A stretch of 32,381 nt of DNA from a virus: IMG/VR virus record IMGVR_UViG_3300008121_000093, positions 1 to 32,381 of that record. The stretch is one strand, 5' to 3'. The first letter of the stretch is position 1. Every line of letters starts with the position of its first letter. The notes below the pieces were generated by a model. That model was not told the origin of the DNA. It searched no databases and was given only the letters and a program-made list of their open reading frames with translations. The position numbers and the translations under genes were made by a program. Below are positions 6,828 to 13,979 of this stretch, piece by piece.

Positions 6828-7658
6828 TTATACATTTAGTGTTTTATTCCAAGCAGCAATATGCAATCTAGTTAAACCACGGAAACGATATTTTTTAGCC
6901 ATTTCAAGACAGAATTGAGTACGCTCTTCAAATTCAGCAGCATCGTCTAAACCAGGCATACAAACAACGTTTTTAAGTGGAATATTAAATGGTACTACAA
7001 AGTCACGGAATAGTTCTTGTACATCTTCTTCTGTACTAATAACGAATTTAAATTGATAGTTCTTATGTTCCATAATACGCTTAATAGCAGCAGGAACAAT
7101 ACGCTGTTTCTCAGTCATACCTGAATTGGCTAGCTTAGGAGAACAGTTAATTTGGTCTAGTTGATTGAATAATTCGTCTCCAATATAGATTGTACCATTT
7201 GTTTCAATCTCACTATATGGAGTAACTGAAGTGTCTGATTTATACCAGTAATATAGAAAATTACAAATAGCTTCTTGATGCCCCTTAATTGTAGGTTCAC
7301 CTCCAGTCCAAATAATATGAATATTACCATCTTTGATATCATCATAAATGTCCTGTTCTTTCCATCGATCAATTAGATATTGGAAATCTTTATCTTCACC
7401 TCTCCATAACCATTGGCTTGTAGAATCACAAGTCCAAGTTGCTTTACCTTCAGCATGAAGATCACCAACGAATATTTCTCCGTCTTCTAATGTTTGTTCT
7501 TTCATTAATTTGTTGGTAAACATTCTGCTCATACCACAGGTAAGATTACAAACACCAAAACGTACGAAGTACGAAGGGACACCAGATGAAATACCTTCAC
7601 CCTGTACACTGTAAAAATCACTACTGATTAGTAGTTTATTTGGATCAATTTTGCTCAT
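6828..7658 (-). CDS. queE: 7-carboxy-7-deazaguanine synthase (radical SAM), with expanded cluster loop
   Basis: A 276-aa QueE. The N-terminus SSDFYSVQGEGISSGVPSYF and FVRFGVCNLTC are characteristic. The radical SAM cysteines are Cys37, Cys41 and Cys77: the usual CxxxCxxC is split by 35 residues before the final CDS (normally CDT). Further support is WTGGEPTIKG (binds SAM) and EIETNGT. QueE rearranges 6-carboxytetrahydropterin to 7-carboxy-7-deazaguanine (CDG). Its start overlaps the stop of the 40-aa HEXXH protein by ATGA, so the two are probably translationally coupled. It is part of the scattered 7-deazaguanine set. Split cluster motifs are known in other QueE proteins, but an insert this long stands out. 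Confidence 0.93.
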   Translation of the reverse strand: MSKIDPNKLLISSDFYSVQGEGISSGVPSYFVRFGVCNLTCGMSRMFTNKLMKEQTLEDGEIFVGDLHAEGKATWTCDSTSQWLWRGEDKDFQYLIDRWKEQDIYDDIKDGNIHIIWTGGEPTIKGHQEAICNFLYYWYKSDTSVTPYSEIETNGTIYIGDELFNQLDQINCSPKLANSGMTEKQRIVPAAIKRIMEHKNYQFKFVISTEEDVQELFRDFVVPFNIPLKNVVCMPGLDDAAEFEERTQFCLEMAKKYRFRGLTRLHIAAWNKTLNV

Positions 7659-7777
7659 TTAAATATTGTTTTTATGTAATTAAATATAGGACTAAAGTTA
7701 TGCCATTCCAAAACAATGAACATAATGTTTGGATGTTTATCTCCGCAAAACCCTAATACGTGGATTATTTCATGCAT
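7655..7777 (-). CDS. 40-aa protein with a HEXXH zinc-site motif
   Basis: The frame begins MHEIIHVLGFCGDKHPNIMF and continues to SPIFNYIKTIFK. HEIIH is a classical metal-binding HEXXH, and the following LGFCGD resembles the GxxHD extension of metzincin proteases. At 40 residues it cannot be a full protease. Its stop overlaps the queE start as ATGA, and it begins 2 nt after the epimerase stop, so it fills the gap exactly. I recall similar short HEXXHxLGxC proteins in uncultured phage contigs, but could not check. Function unknown. Confidence 0.55.
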   Translation of the reverse strand: MHEIIHVLGFCGDKHPNIMFIVLEWHNFSPIFNYIKTIFK

Positions 7778-7779
7778 GT

Positions 7780-8625
7780 TTAAAGTGAATTTATATATTC
7801 TTGTAATCTATCTTTTGGTTCCCATACTAGTTTTTCTAATGCGGAATCATTTTCACGTAAAGTTTCTCTGTAGTTTCCTTTTTGATCTGACATGTATACT
7901 TTTACGCAGTTAAATCTTTTAATAAACATATCTGCTACTTCGTTTATAGAATAGTTTTTACCTGTTCCTAATTCCCAAGCATCATTTTGTTTATGGTATG
8001 TTAAACCTATTTTATAAAGGCCTTCTACTATATCATCTACATGAGTAAAATCTCTTTTCTGTTTACCATCACCAATGATTGTGATTGGATGGTTTTTTTT
8101 AACCTGTCCTCTCCATCTACCTATAACTGCTGCCCAATCTCCTTCAGTAATTTCTTTAGGACCATAAACGTTGTAAAATCTAACTATTTCAACATTTAAT
8201 TCATAAACCTCTTTATACATTTTACAAATTTCTTCTCCAATGTATTTGTAACATGCATATGGAGATCTATGTGGATTGTGCCATCGAGAAGATGAACCAG
8301 CATATATTAATTTAGCACCTATCTGTTTTGCAAAATCACAAACAGCTTGAGTGCCTGTTGTATTTACTCTAAAAGTTTCTGATGGATTCTCAAATGAGGG
8401 TTGTATTCTACTTAGCGCTGCTAAATGGTAGATTATTTTAAAATCTTTATCCATTAATGATACTTCTTCAATATCACCTGAATGGTAACTACAACCATTG
8501 ATTTCGTTCTCTTTTGAGCCGCTATCGTAGTTATCTAAAGATACTACTGTGTGTCCTTCTTTAAGCAATCTTGCTATTAGATTTGAACCAATAAATCCTG
8601 CTCCTCCAGTTACTAATATTTTCAT
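7780..8625 (-). CDS. NAD-dependent sugar-nucleotide epimerase/dehydratase-like protein
   Basis: A 281-aa extended short-chain dehydrogenase. MKILVTGGAGFIGSNLIARL is the Rossmann NAD-binding start (GxxGxxG), so I begin the gene at 8625 rather than at an ATG 33 nt upstream inside a hairpin. The segments YHLAALSR, YAGSSSRW and the catalytic YxxxK as YACYKYIGE follow, then RFYNVYGP and DFTHVDDIV. Relatives act on UDP-glucose, dTDP-glucose or GDP-mannose derivatives in glycan synthesis. Substrate cannot be assigned. It lies inside the 7-deazaguanine gene set, but a link to DNA modification is not shown; changing host or virion glycans is the conventional guess. Confidence 0.88.
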   Translation of the reverse strand: MKILVTGGAGFIGSNLIARLLKEGHTVVSLDNYDSGSKENEINGCSYHSGDIEEVSLMDKDFKIIYHLAALSRIQPSFENPSETFRVNTTGTQAVCDFAKQIGAKLIYAGSSSRWHNPHRSPYACYKYIGEEICKMYKEVYELNVEIVRFYNVYGPKEITEGDWAAVIGRWRGQVKKNHPITIIGDGKQKRDFTHVDDIVEGLYKIGLTYHKQNDAWELGTGKNYSINEVADMFIKRFNCVKVYMSDQKGNYRETLRENDSALEKLVWEPKDRLQEYINSL

Positions 8626-8631
8626 AGTTTT

Positions 8632-8674
8632 AAAATAAAAAACATCTCCCCTATCCATAGACGAGGGAGATGTT
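8632..8674 (-). terminator. intrinsic terminator after the HTH gene
   Basis: The minus strand has AACATCTCCC (8674-8665), a 14-nt loop, then the exact complement GGGAGATGTT (8650-8641), followed by a T-rich run TTTTTATTTTA. A 10-bp perfect stem plus T-run is a convincing intrinsic terminator for the gene at 8686-8922. Only 15 nt separate its stem from the epimerase start at 8625, so the epimerase must rely on read-through, or the hairpin acts as an RNA stability or attenuation element. Confidence 0.75.
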
Positions 8675-8685
8675 GGGTGGTTGAA

Positions 8686-8922
8686 TTAAGCAGTTGCTAA
8701 TTCTGTGTTTTTAACACGACGACGAGTCAAATTATACATTGCATTTGCAATTGGATTATTTACTCTACGTCTGAAGGCTGTAATGTTAGACAAATGGCTA
8801 ACAGAATAACCTGTTTCTTCAGATAATCTTGTCAAATCACCAATGCGTTGACGGTGAGTAAAGAATGACAATTTTGCTGTGCGGTTTAAGTAGTTTGCAC
8901 GTACTTTAGTTTGATAACTCAT
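8686..8922 (-). CDS. small helix-turn-helix DNA-binding protein
   Basis: A 78-aa basic protein. Residues about 27-48 (IGDLTRLSEETGYSVSHLSNI) read as a helix-turn-helix of the lambda-repressor/Cro kind, and the C-terminal half is rich in arginine (FRRRVNNP, LTRRRVKN). Many small phage regulators have this form. It starts 13 nt after the queC stop and is followed by a strong terminator, so it is the last gene of a queC-containing transcript. It may regulate phage or host genes; the target is unknown. Confidence 0.6.
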   Translation of the reverse strand: MSYQTKVRANYLNRTAKLSFFTHRQRIGDLTRLSEETGYSVSHLSNITAFRRRVNNPIANAMYNLTRRRVKNTELATA

Positions 8923-8935
8923 AACTATATTTGAT

Positions 8936-9850
8936 TTATTGTTTACTGTGTTGCGCTAATACTTCTTCAACATGAGCCTTAGCTACTTCCCATGTTACTG
9001 GTCCTGTTTCGTCAGCATATGCTACAGGATCAGGACGTCCTAATTTAATGAATGCTTCGATACGCTCTACTGATGCAGCTGATTTATAATCAGAATACCA
9101 CCCTCCCCATTCTATAACTTCTCCTTCACTATCAAGTAAAGTTTTAATAAAGATTGGTTTATAAGATGTATTAGTACGCTTATACACTTCATCAAAATCG
9201 AGACCCAAGATATCACAAGATCTTTGCCCATCCTCTAAAATGTCAAATTTATTTAACTCAAGATATGGAGTATAATGGTATACTAATTCTGAATCCCAGT
9301 TACCAATTTTAAATGCTTCAAAATCAGCATCGCGGAACTCTTGTCTACAATCAGGATAAATTGCATGATCACCTGCATGAATACCCATTGCGATTGCTAC
9401 TGAATCTCCTATAGCACAATCATCACCAATATTTTTAGTTGCAACTGATAATGCTACAGCTTGAATCAACGAAGCAAATATTTTATTACGATTAGGTACA
9501 ACTGTTTCTTTCATGTTGTCTTGCTCATAATGTCCCTCTGGTACATCACTTCCACCAGTTACTAAAGCTGAGTTTAATAATTTAGATAAACCATCTAATT
9601 TAATAATTTGAAAGTTTACTAATGGAAAATTTTCCCCAGTTACTGTAATTGTTCCCAATTGATCTTGTTCTGCTTTTTGAGAACATCCATTTAGATACTC
9701 TACTAGTGATGTAGCACGCTCTAATTCTACTTTGTGTTTTTGACCATAATCGAAACCTAATGCTGTTACTTCATAGCCGTTAGCTAATAGGTGTAACAAT
9801 AATGAACTACTGTCCATACCACCTGATAATGATAAAACTGCTTTTTTCAT
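8936..9850 (-). CDS. queC: QueC-like 7-cyano-7-deazaguanine synthase lacking the zinc cysteines
   Basis: A 304-aa protein, longer than typical QueC (about 220-230 aa). It keeps the ATP pyrophosphatase loop SGGMDSSS (9-16), DYGQKHKVE (34-42), VVPNRNKIFASL (117-128) and IYPDCRQEF (164-172). QueC normally uses ATP and ammonia to turn CDG into preQ0 through an amide. The C-terminal zinc site, normally SCY plus CGxCxxC before ERxxAF, is gone: the aligned positions are Ser229, Asp254, Ser257 and Ser260, while VERIEAF and RPDPVAY remain. An insert of about 50 residues lies around 55-110. It may be a structural variant or may stop at the amide; this is inference. Starts from an A-rich leader. Confidence 0.88.
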   Translation of the reverse strand: MKKAVLSLSGGMDSSSLLLHLLANGYEVTALGFDYGQKHKVELERATSLVEYLNGCSQKAEQDQLGTITVTGENFPLVNFQIIKLDGLSKLLNSALVTGGSDVPEGHYEQDNMKETVVPNRNKIFASLIQAVALSVATKNIGDDCAIGDSVAIAMGIHAGDHAIYPDCRQEFRDADFEAFKIGNWDSELVYHYTPYLELNKFDILEDGQRSCDILGLDFDEVYKRTNTSYKPIFIKTLLDSEGEVIEWGGWYSDYKSAASVERIEAFIKLGRPDPVAYADETGPVTWEVAKAHVEEVLAQHSKQ

Positions 9851-9887
9851 TTTAAATGAATTTATTTGGGATCGTATTTATTTATTA

Positions 9888-9911
9888 AACGCTTACTCCC
9901 GTTTAAGCGTT
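9888..9911 (-). terminator. hairpin at the end of the 70-aa gene, weak terminator candidate
   Basis: The minus strand reads AACGCTTA, loop AACGGGAG, TAAGCGTT, then TTTAATAAATAAAT-like AT-rich sequence. The 8-bp stem is perfect and overlaps the stop codon of the gene at 9903. There is no uninterrupted T-run, so termination strength is doubtful. It separates the dpdA-side genes from queC. Confidence 0.45.
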
Positions 9912-10115
9912 GTTGAATAATGCTTTAATCTTGAAAAACTGATCTAAAAACGGTTTTTCATAAGTAATAATAATGCCATTCTTAAATGGAGAATGAGCAA
10001 CAACCTTAGTACCACGTCTCGCGTTTACAATCTTAGAGAAGTCATGTACTTGTTTGCCCAAAGCAGAACCTGCTGGTTTGCCTAAATAATCATAAAGTGA
10101 AATCATTGTTATCAT
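9903..10115 (-). CDS. 70-aa protein of unknown function
   Basis: A 70-aa protein reading MITMISLYDYLGKPAGSALG at the start; an ATG at 10106 (MISLYDYLG) is an equally good start. It is mixed basic and hydrophobic, with a QVHDFSKIVNARRGTKVVAH middle and ends FFKIKALFNNA. No membrane segment, signal or family is recognised. It lies 6 nt after the DpdA-like stop and ahead of queC, so it may be co-expressed with the DNA modification genes. Confidence 0.6.
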   Translation of the reverse strand: MITMISLYDYLGKPAGSALGKQVHDFSKIVNARRGTKVVAHSPFKNGIIITYEKPFLDQFFKIKALFNNA

Positions 10116-10121
10116 AACTTT

Positions 10122-10907
10122 TTATTTTATAAATTTTCTGAATTGTTGTACGTTGAATGTAATATCTTCTACCTGCCCACTCAAATCTTTCTCAAAATAG
10201 TGTTCTAGTTTTTCTTTTGGTTTCCATGTTAAACCATCATTAGTGTATCTCTGTCCTTCAGCTCCAACTAAAATAGGATTAGACGTATCTACTGATTTAA
10301 TAAATGTCCAATCTTTATATGACATAAACTCTTGTGGTAATGAACATCCCAGTAAGTGATGGTAATGTGACTTTCTAATAGTATTAGATGCAACTAAACG
10401 TCTAATAAACTCCATTCTACCATACATTGCTGCTTTTAAATGATCTATTCCTTCATATTCATATTGGTATGCAATGCTTGAATGATTAAATGCAATATGA
10501 GTATAACCTAAATCAACTAATGTTTGGTATGTTGTAACTAATTCGCCCATATCTTTACCTTGACATACAGCCATTAAATTAACTCCTTCAGGTAAATTTG
10601 ATTTGTAATTAATCATCCAACTTTTAGCATTAACTAAAGTTGTTGTTGAATCATTCCAGGCATCAGGTACAATGAATATATCAGGACGAACTAAATTAAT
10701 TTTTTCAATTAAATCTTCTGTTGTGTGAGTTACTCCTTCAAATAAACCATTATCCATGATAATGAAACGTTTATCTAAACGTGATTTTTGAAAGAATATT
10801 CTATATTGGTCGTACTGATCAATTAAGTGAGGTAAACAATAATCATAATCATTCCATTTATAGGCATGATGCATTAATGCTAAAGGTAATTCATGACTTA
10901 TTTTCAT
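10122..10907 (-). CDS. dpdA: DpdA-like DNA-guanine transglycosylase (TGT superfamily)
   Basis: A 261-aa protein with the pattern of DpdA, the DNA-acting relative of tRNA-guanine transglycosylase. Key segments are FIIMDNGLFEG (residues 48-58, Asp52), IFIVPDAWNDSTTT (77-90, Asp82), the AFNHSS strand near 140, HHLLGCSLPQEF (183-194, matching the TGT GxGxPE loop), and KSVDTSNPI (204-212), where Asp207 is the best candidate nucleophile. DpdA exchanges guanine in DNA for a 7-deazaguanine base. FolE, QueE, QueC and QueD are all nearby, which strongly supports this job over a tRNA role. It is shorter than many TGT proteins and lacks the C-terminal zinc site, as expected of phage DpdA. Confidence 0.82.
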   Translation of the reverse strand: MKISHELPLALMHHAYKWNDYDYCLPHLIDQYDQYRIFFQKSRLDKRFIIMDNGLFEGVTHTTEDLIEKINLVRPDIFIVPDAWNDSTTTLVNAKSWMINYKSNLPEGVNLMAVCQGKDMGELVTTYQTLVDLGYTHIAFNHSSIAYQYEYEGIDHLKAAMYGRMEFIRRLVASNTIRKSHYHHLLGCSLPQEFMSYKDWTFIKSVDTSNPILVGAEGQRYTNDGLTWKPKEKLEHYFEKDLSGQVEDITFNVQQFRKFIK

Positions 10908-11184
10908 AGTGATGTAACTTTTTCTTTAATATATTAATTCTAATTTGACAATACCATTTACCCATATTACCTGAGGCATTAGCATATCTTTCTTTCCAGT
11001 ATTTAATACCTTGATTGGTTTTAGCATTTTTTGCTTCTAAATAATCTACATCCCAGTAACTATTATTTTCTAGCATATTATCCTCCCATATACCTTCAGT
11101 ATAATGAGGATGGGTTTGTTCGTATTTTTCAACAAGTTTTTTACGACGTGCTTTTTCTAGATTTTTACCTAGTTTCTTATTCAT
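10891..11184 (-). CDS. 97-aa basic protein of unknown function
   Basis: A 97-aa, lysine-rich protein: an N-terminal helix KKLGKNLEKARRKKLVEKYE, an acidic and aromatic middle (YTEGIWEDNMLENNSYWDVD), and a YWKERYANASGNMGKWYCQI segment near the end. No family recognised. Its 3' end overlaps the dpdA start by 17 nt and its 5' end overlaps the queD stop by 8 nt. It is thus locked between queD and dpdA and probably translated with them; a helper role in modification is possible but untested. Confidence 0.65.
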   Translation of the reverse strand: MNKKLGKNLEKARRKKLVEKYEQTHPHYTEGIWEDNMLENNSYWDVDYLEAKNAKTNQGIKYWKERYANASGNMGKWYCQIRINILKKKLHHYENKS

Positions 11185-11638
11185 ATATGGCGGTATTTTT
11201 GTTGTTTTCCATGAATTCTACTCTTACAACACTAACCCTACCATTAGTTTCTTCTTGAACAAATTTGTTCAATTTTTCGTAAATATATTTTGCAAACTGT
11301 TCTGCGCCAACAGCAGGTAATATTCTAAGTTGAATAATACCAAGATCGCTCATTGTTTTAAATCCACCTAATGCTGGGTCGTCTTCAGTTATGATTGTAG
11401 TATGATCAAACATATAATCCATCCATTCTTTAGGATTTTTACCATCAATGTTTCCTTTAGCACGTTTCATACCACCAAAATCCCAAACCCAATTACGTTC
11501 ATCTAATTCACCTTCAAACCATACTCTAAATGATACTCCATATCCATGGAGGAATCTGCAGTGAGTGCCTTCTGCTTTCCATTGACGAAATACTGTACTG
11601 AAACCGTCAAACAACTTTGTTGATTGAAACTTTGCCAT
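11177..11638 (-). CDS. queD: QueD-like 6-carboxytetrahydropterin synthase, unusual subfamily
   Basis: A 153-aa protein of the 6-pyruvoyltetrahydropterin synthase fold. THCRFLHGYGVSF gives catalytic Cys27 and zinc ligand His31; WVWDFGGMK is the usual xxxDFxxLK; FDHTT (77-81) gives catalytic Asp78-His79; and VGAEQFAKYI replaces the PTxE substrate loop with Glu113. The other two usual zinc histidines are changed: the AAH position is Phe17 (STVFRQW) and HGH is HGY (Tyr33). QueD makes 6-carboxytetrahydropterin from the FolE product for QueE. The FSTVFRQW/HGYG version may be a phage-marine subfamily, which I recall but cannot verify. Confidence 0.88.
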   Translation of the reverse strand: MAKFQSTKLFDGFSTVFRQWKAEGTHCRFLHGYGVSFRVWFEGELDERNWVWDFGGMKRAKGNIDGKNPKEWMDYMFDHTTIITEDDPALGGFKTMSDLGIIQLRILPAVGAEQFAKYIYEKLNKFVQEETNGRVSVVRVEFMENNKNTAIYE

Positions 11639-11639
11639 T

Positions 11640-11858
11640 TTATTTATCTTTTTTTATTGTGATATTTGATCTGAATAAGATTCCTGCCATTAGATTCAAC
11701 CCACATGCTTCCCAAAACCCAATATATCTTAATCCAAAAATACTTGGCATTAGTTGATTCCATAAAAATTGTAAAGGTAATCCAAAAAGTAAAGCTGCTA
11801 GAGCTAATAGTCCTACAATATATAAGGCTTGTTCAATTGGTTTCATGTTATTATTCAT
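11640..11858 (-). CDS. small two-helix membrane protein
   Basis: A 72-aa protein with hydrophobic segments at about 10-32 (ALYIVGLLALAALLFGLPLQ) and 38-62 (SIFGLRYIGFWEACGLNLMA), and a basic end NITIKKDK. Proteins with an IFGLxxIxFWxAxGLxL helix are, by my recollection, common small phage genes of unknown role. The start may be 11858, overlapping the gene upstream by 8 nt, or the ATG at 11846. It ends 1 nt before queD. Confidence 0.6.
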   Translation of the reverse strand: MNNNMKPIEQALYIVGLLALAALLFGLPLQFLWNQLMPSIFGLRYIGFWEACGLNLMAGILFRSNITIKKDK

Positions 11859-12054
11859 TTTCTGTTTCGTCGTTATTTAATTCGTCTAACTCTGTTTGAT
11901 TTACTATTTCCCAGTTTTTATCATCATCGATAATACTATAAACTTGGTCCATAATTTCTTCTAACTCTTTAGTTAATAAAGTAACATCAACATCGTCTTC
12001 TGTTAATTTAGTTTGGATTTGTTCTGCTTTATTTAGTAATTCTATTAAGTTCAT
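11851..12054 (-). CDS. 67-aa acidic protein of unknown function
   Basis: A 67-aa, strongly acidic, probably helical protein: LIELLNKAEQIQTKLTEDDV, then LTKELEEIMDQVYSIIDDD, ending LNNDETENE. The heptad-like spacing of leucine and isoleucine suggests a short coiled coil. Its start overlaps the stop of the DUF5522-like gene as ATGA, which supports translation. No family recognised. Confidence 0.6.
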   Translation of the reverse strand: MNLIELLNKAEQIQTKLTEDDVDVTLLTKELEEIMDQVYSIIDDDKNWEIVNQTELDELNNDETENE

Positions 12055-12260
12055 TTTTTCTTATTTGGAGTGAATTTAAGTATTTCCTCTGACAATACCA
12101 CCCTTCCTTTAGTATCTCTTGGTTCATAGGGACAATGTCTGCAATGATCACCACAGCAGCTACCTCTATTAATATGAATGAGCGCAGTGAAAATCACGCG
12201 CTCACCCTCTATATAGTAATCAACTCCGTTTCTTAATTGCTTATCCTTCACAAGATACAC
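12051..12260 (-). CDS. DUF5522-like small cysteine-rich protein
   Basis: A 69-aa protein with YYIEGERVIFTALIHINRGS followed by CCGDHCRHCPYEP. The VFTxxxHxxRGxCCGxxCRHCPY pattern is that of the DUF5522 family, common in Bacteroidota. The cysteine and histidine cluster (about residues 35-44) probably binds zinc or an iron-sulfur cluster. Its function is unknown. It overlaps the nrdA stop by 20 nt, so it is likely translated from the same message as ribonucleotide reductase. Its presence is a further hint of a Bacteroidota host. Confidence 0.75.
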   Translation of the reverse strand: MYLVKDKQLRNGVDYYIEGERVIFTALIHINRGSCCGDHCRHCPYEPRDTKGRVVLSEEILKFTPNKKK

Positions 12261-13965
12261 ATTCAGATAAACGTTGTAAATTGTCTCCTCTTAATACTGA
12301 TTCAGTACGTAAATAGTATAATGTTTTAATACCTGCTTTATGTGCCTCTTTATGTACTTGAGATATCCATTTTGGAGTGTCATTCGGATCAAAACATAAA
12401 TTTAATGAAATTGCTTGATCAATATATTGTTGTCTAATAGCGTTTTGTTTTACTATTTCTAACTGATTAATTTCTTTAAATGTTAAGAATACTGATTTTT
12501 CTTCATCAGTTAAAATATAACTAGGAACATTAATTACTGATCCTTGATCTTTTAGGATTTGATCCCAAACACTATCAATATTATATCCTTTTTTATCTAA
12601 CAATTCTTCTAGAATTTTATTTCGTTTAATGAATACGCCTTTTGCTGTTTTAAGGTTATATACATTCGCTGGAATTGGTTCAATCGATGGTGACACACCT
12701 CCCGAGATATGAGCATTTGATACCGTTGGTGCAATTGCTAAATGGTGGGAATGTCTTAATCCAGTACCTTTACACCATTCTGGTTCTCCATATAGTTCTG
12801 CTTGGTCGCGTGATGCTTTTAAAGCTTCTGTTTGGATGAATTCAGATATAACTCTAGTTAAAGCTGATGATTGGATACTAGCAAATGGTATTCCTTTTGA
12901 TTGTAGTAATGTATGCCAACCCAAAACACCAATTCCGATTGCTCTACCTTTAGTAGCAGAACGAACTGTGTTTTCCATGAATTTAATATTCTTAGCTCTA
13001 TCAATAAATTCTTGTAATACACCTTCTAAGAACCAACATGCTACTTCTGGTAATGTCATACCATTTTCAAACTTGTAATCTTTCCATTCATCCCAACGTG
13101 TTAAGTTTAATGATGATAAACAACAAATAAATGAATGCAATTCATCTGTGTATAATGAAATTTCACTACAAATATTTGTCATTGATACATGAAGATTTAA
13201 CTTCTTATATCCTTCAGGATTTGCATTATTAACATTATCTTCAAACATGATATAAGGTTCACCAGTTTCAAGACGTGTTTTTAGTATATCACCCCATAAA
13301 CGCATAGAACGTTCGTCTTTATTTTCTAACTTATCCATAAATGTATCATCGATAACAACACATTGATGTAAGTTCAAACATTGACGATTAACATCACCTT
13401 TTGGTCTGCGAATTTGTAAGAATTCTTCAATATCTGGGTGGTTAATGCTTAAGTTAACACTTGCTGCACCTCTTCTAACTGATCCTTGGTTTGTAGCAAG
13501 AATAGTTGAGTCATAAATTTTACACCAAGGCACTACGCCTTCAGACACACCATTATCTCTAATGGATTTACCTCTACCTCTAATACGAGATACTCCAATA
13601 CCAACTCCACCACCTTGAGATGATAATCTCATTAATTCGGAGTTTGCATCAGCAATACCTTCAATAGAATCACCAACATCAATACCAAAACATGAAATAG
13701 GCATTCCACGTTCAGTACCTAAATTTGATAATACTGGAGATGCTAAACATAGCCAATTTTTTACTATTGCTTCATAGAATATTGGTTGTAAGTCTTTACG
13801 TCTTAATCTACGTGATGCCGCCTTACTTACTCTTTTAAATGCCCCAAATACATCTTCATCAGGCATCAAATATCCTTTAGAAATCATACTTAATGCTATT
13901 TCATCCATCCAAGAAGGAAAATCTTTACCTTTAACCCAGGTACTGGTGTCTACTTGTATACTCAT
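12241..13965 (-). CDS. nrdA: ribonucleoside-diphosphate reductase, large subunit (class I)
   Basis: A 574-aa NrdA, shorter than the E. coli protein (761 aa) and lacking the N-terminal ATP-cone. I start it at MSIQVDTSTW (13965); the longer frame to 13995 would overlap nrdB. Signature parts are PISCFGIDVGDSIEGI, SSQGGGVGIGVSRIRGRG, NICSEISL (the catalytic-site cysteine of the NxCxEI loop), SSLNLTRW and LYYLRTES, which holds the paired tyrosines of the radical pathway. It ends CVSCEG, the redox-active cysteine pair reduced by thioredoxin. The enzyme makes deoxynucleotides for phage DNA. Missing the ATP-cone means it may escape dATP inhibition; that follows from family knowledge. Confidence 0.95.
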   Translation of the reverse strand: MSIQVDTSTWVKGKDFPSWMDEIALSMISKGYLMPDEDVFGAFKRVSKAASRRLRRKDLQPIFYEAIVKNWLCLASPVLSNLGTERGMPISCFGIDVGDSIEGIADANSELMRLSSQGGGVGIGVSRIRGRGKSIRDNGVSEGVVPWCKIYDSTILATNQGSVRRGAASVNLSINHPDIEEFLQIRRPKGDVNRQCLNLHQCVVIDDTFMDKLENKDERSMRLWGDILKTRLETGEPYIMFEDNVNNANPEGYKKLNLHVSMTNICSEISLYTDELHSFICCLSSLNLTRWDEWKDYKFENGMTLPEVACWFLEGVLQEFIDRAKNIKFMENTVRSATKGRAIGIGVLGWHTLLQSKGIPFASIQSSALTRVISEFIQTEALKASRDQAELYGEPEWCKGTGLRHSHHLAIAPTVSNAHISGGVSPSIEPIPANVYNLKTAKGVFIKRNKILEELLDKKGYNIDSVWDQILKDQGSVINVPSYILTDEEKSVFLTFKEINQLEIVKQNAIRQQYIDQAISLNLCFDPNDTPKWISQVHKEAHKAGIKTLYYLRTESVLRGDNLQRLSECVSCEG

Positions 13966-13979
13966 TTTATAATTTAATT

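Noticed and set aside
7157-7372. Minus-strand frame inside queE, and a similar one at 19348-19536 inside the gp32-like gene.
   Set aside because: They sit in a shifted frame within strongly supported genes, and the composition is that of a frame shadow.
8626-8658. Longer epimerase start adding MDRGDVFYFKT.
   Set aside because: The added codons lie in the terminator hairpin and precede the natural Rossmann start MKILVTGG.
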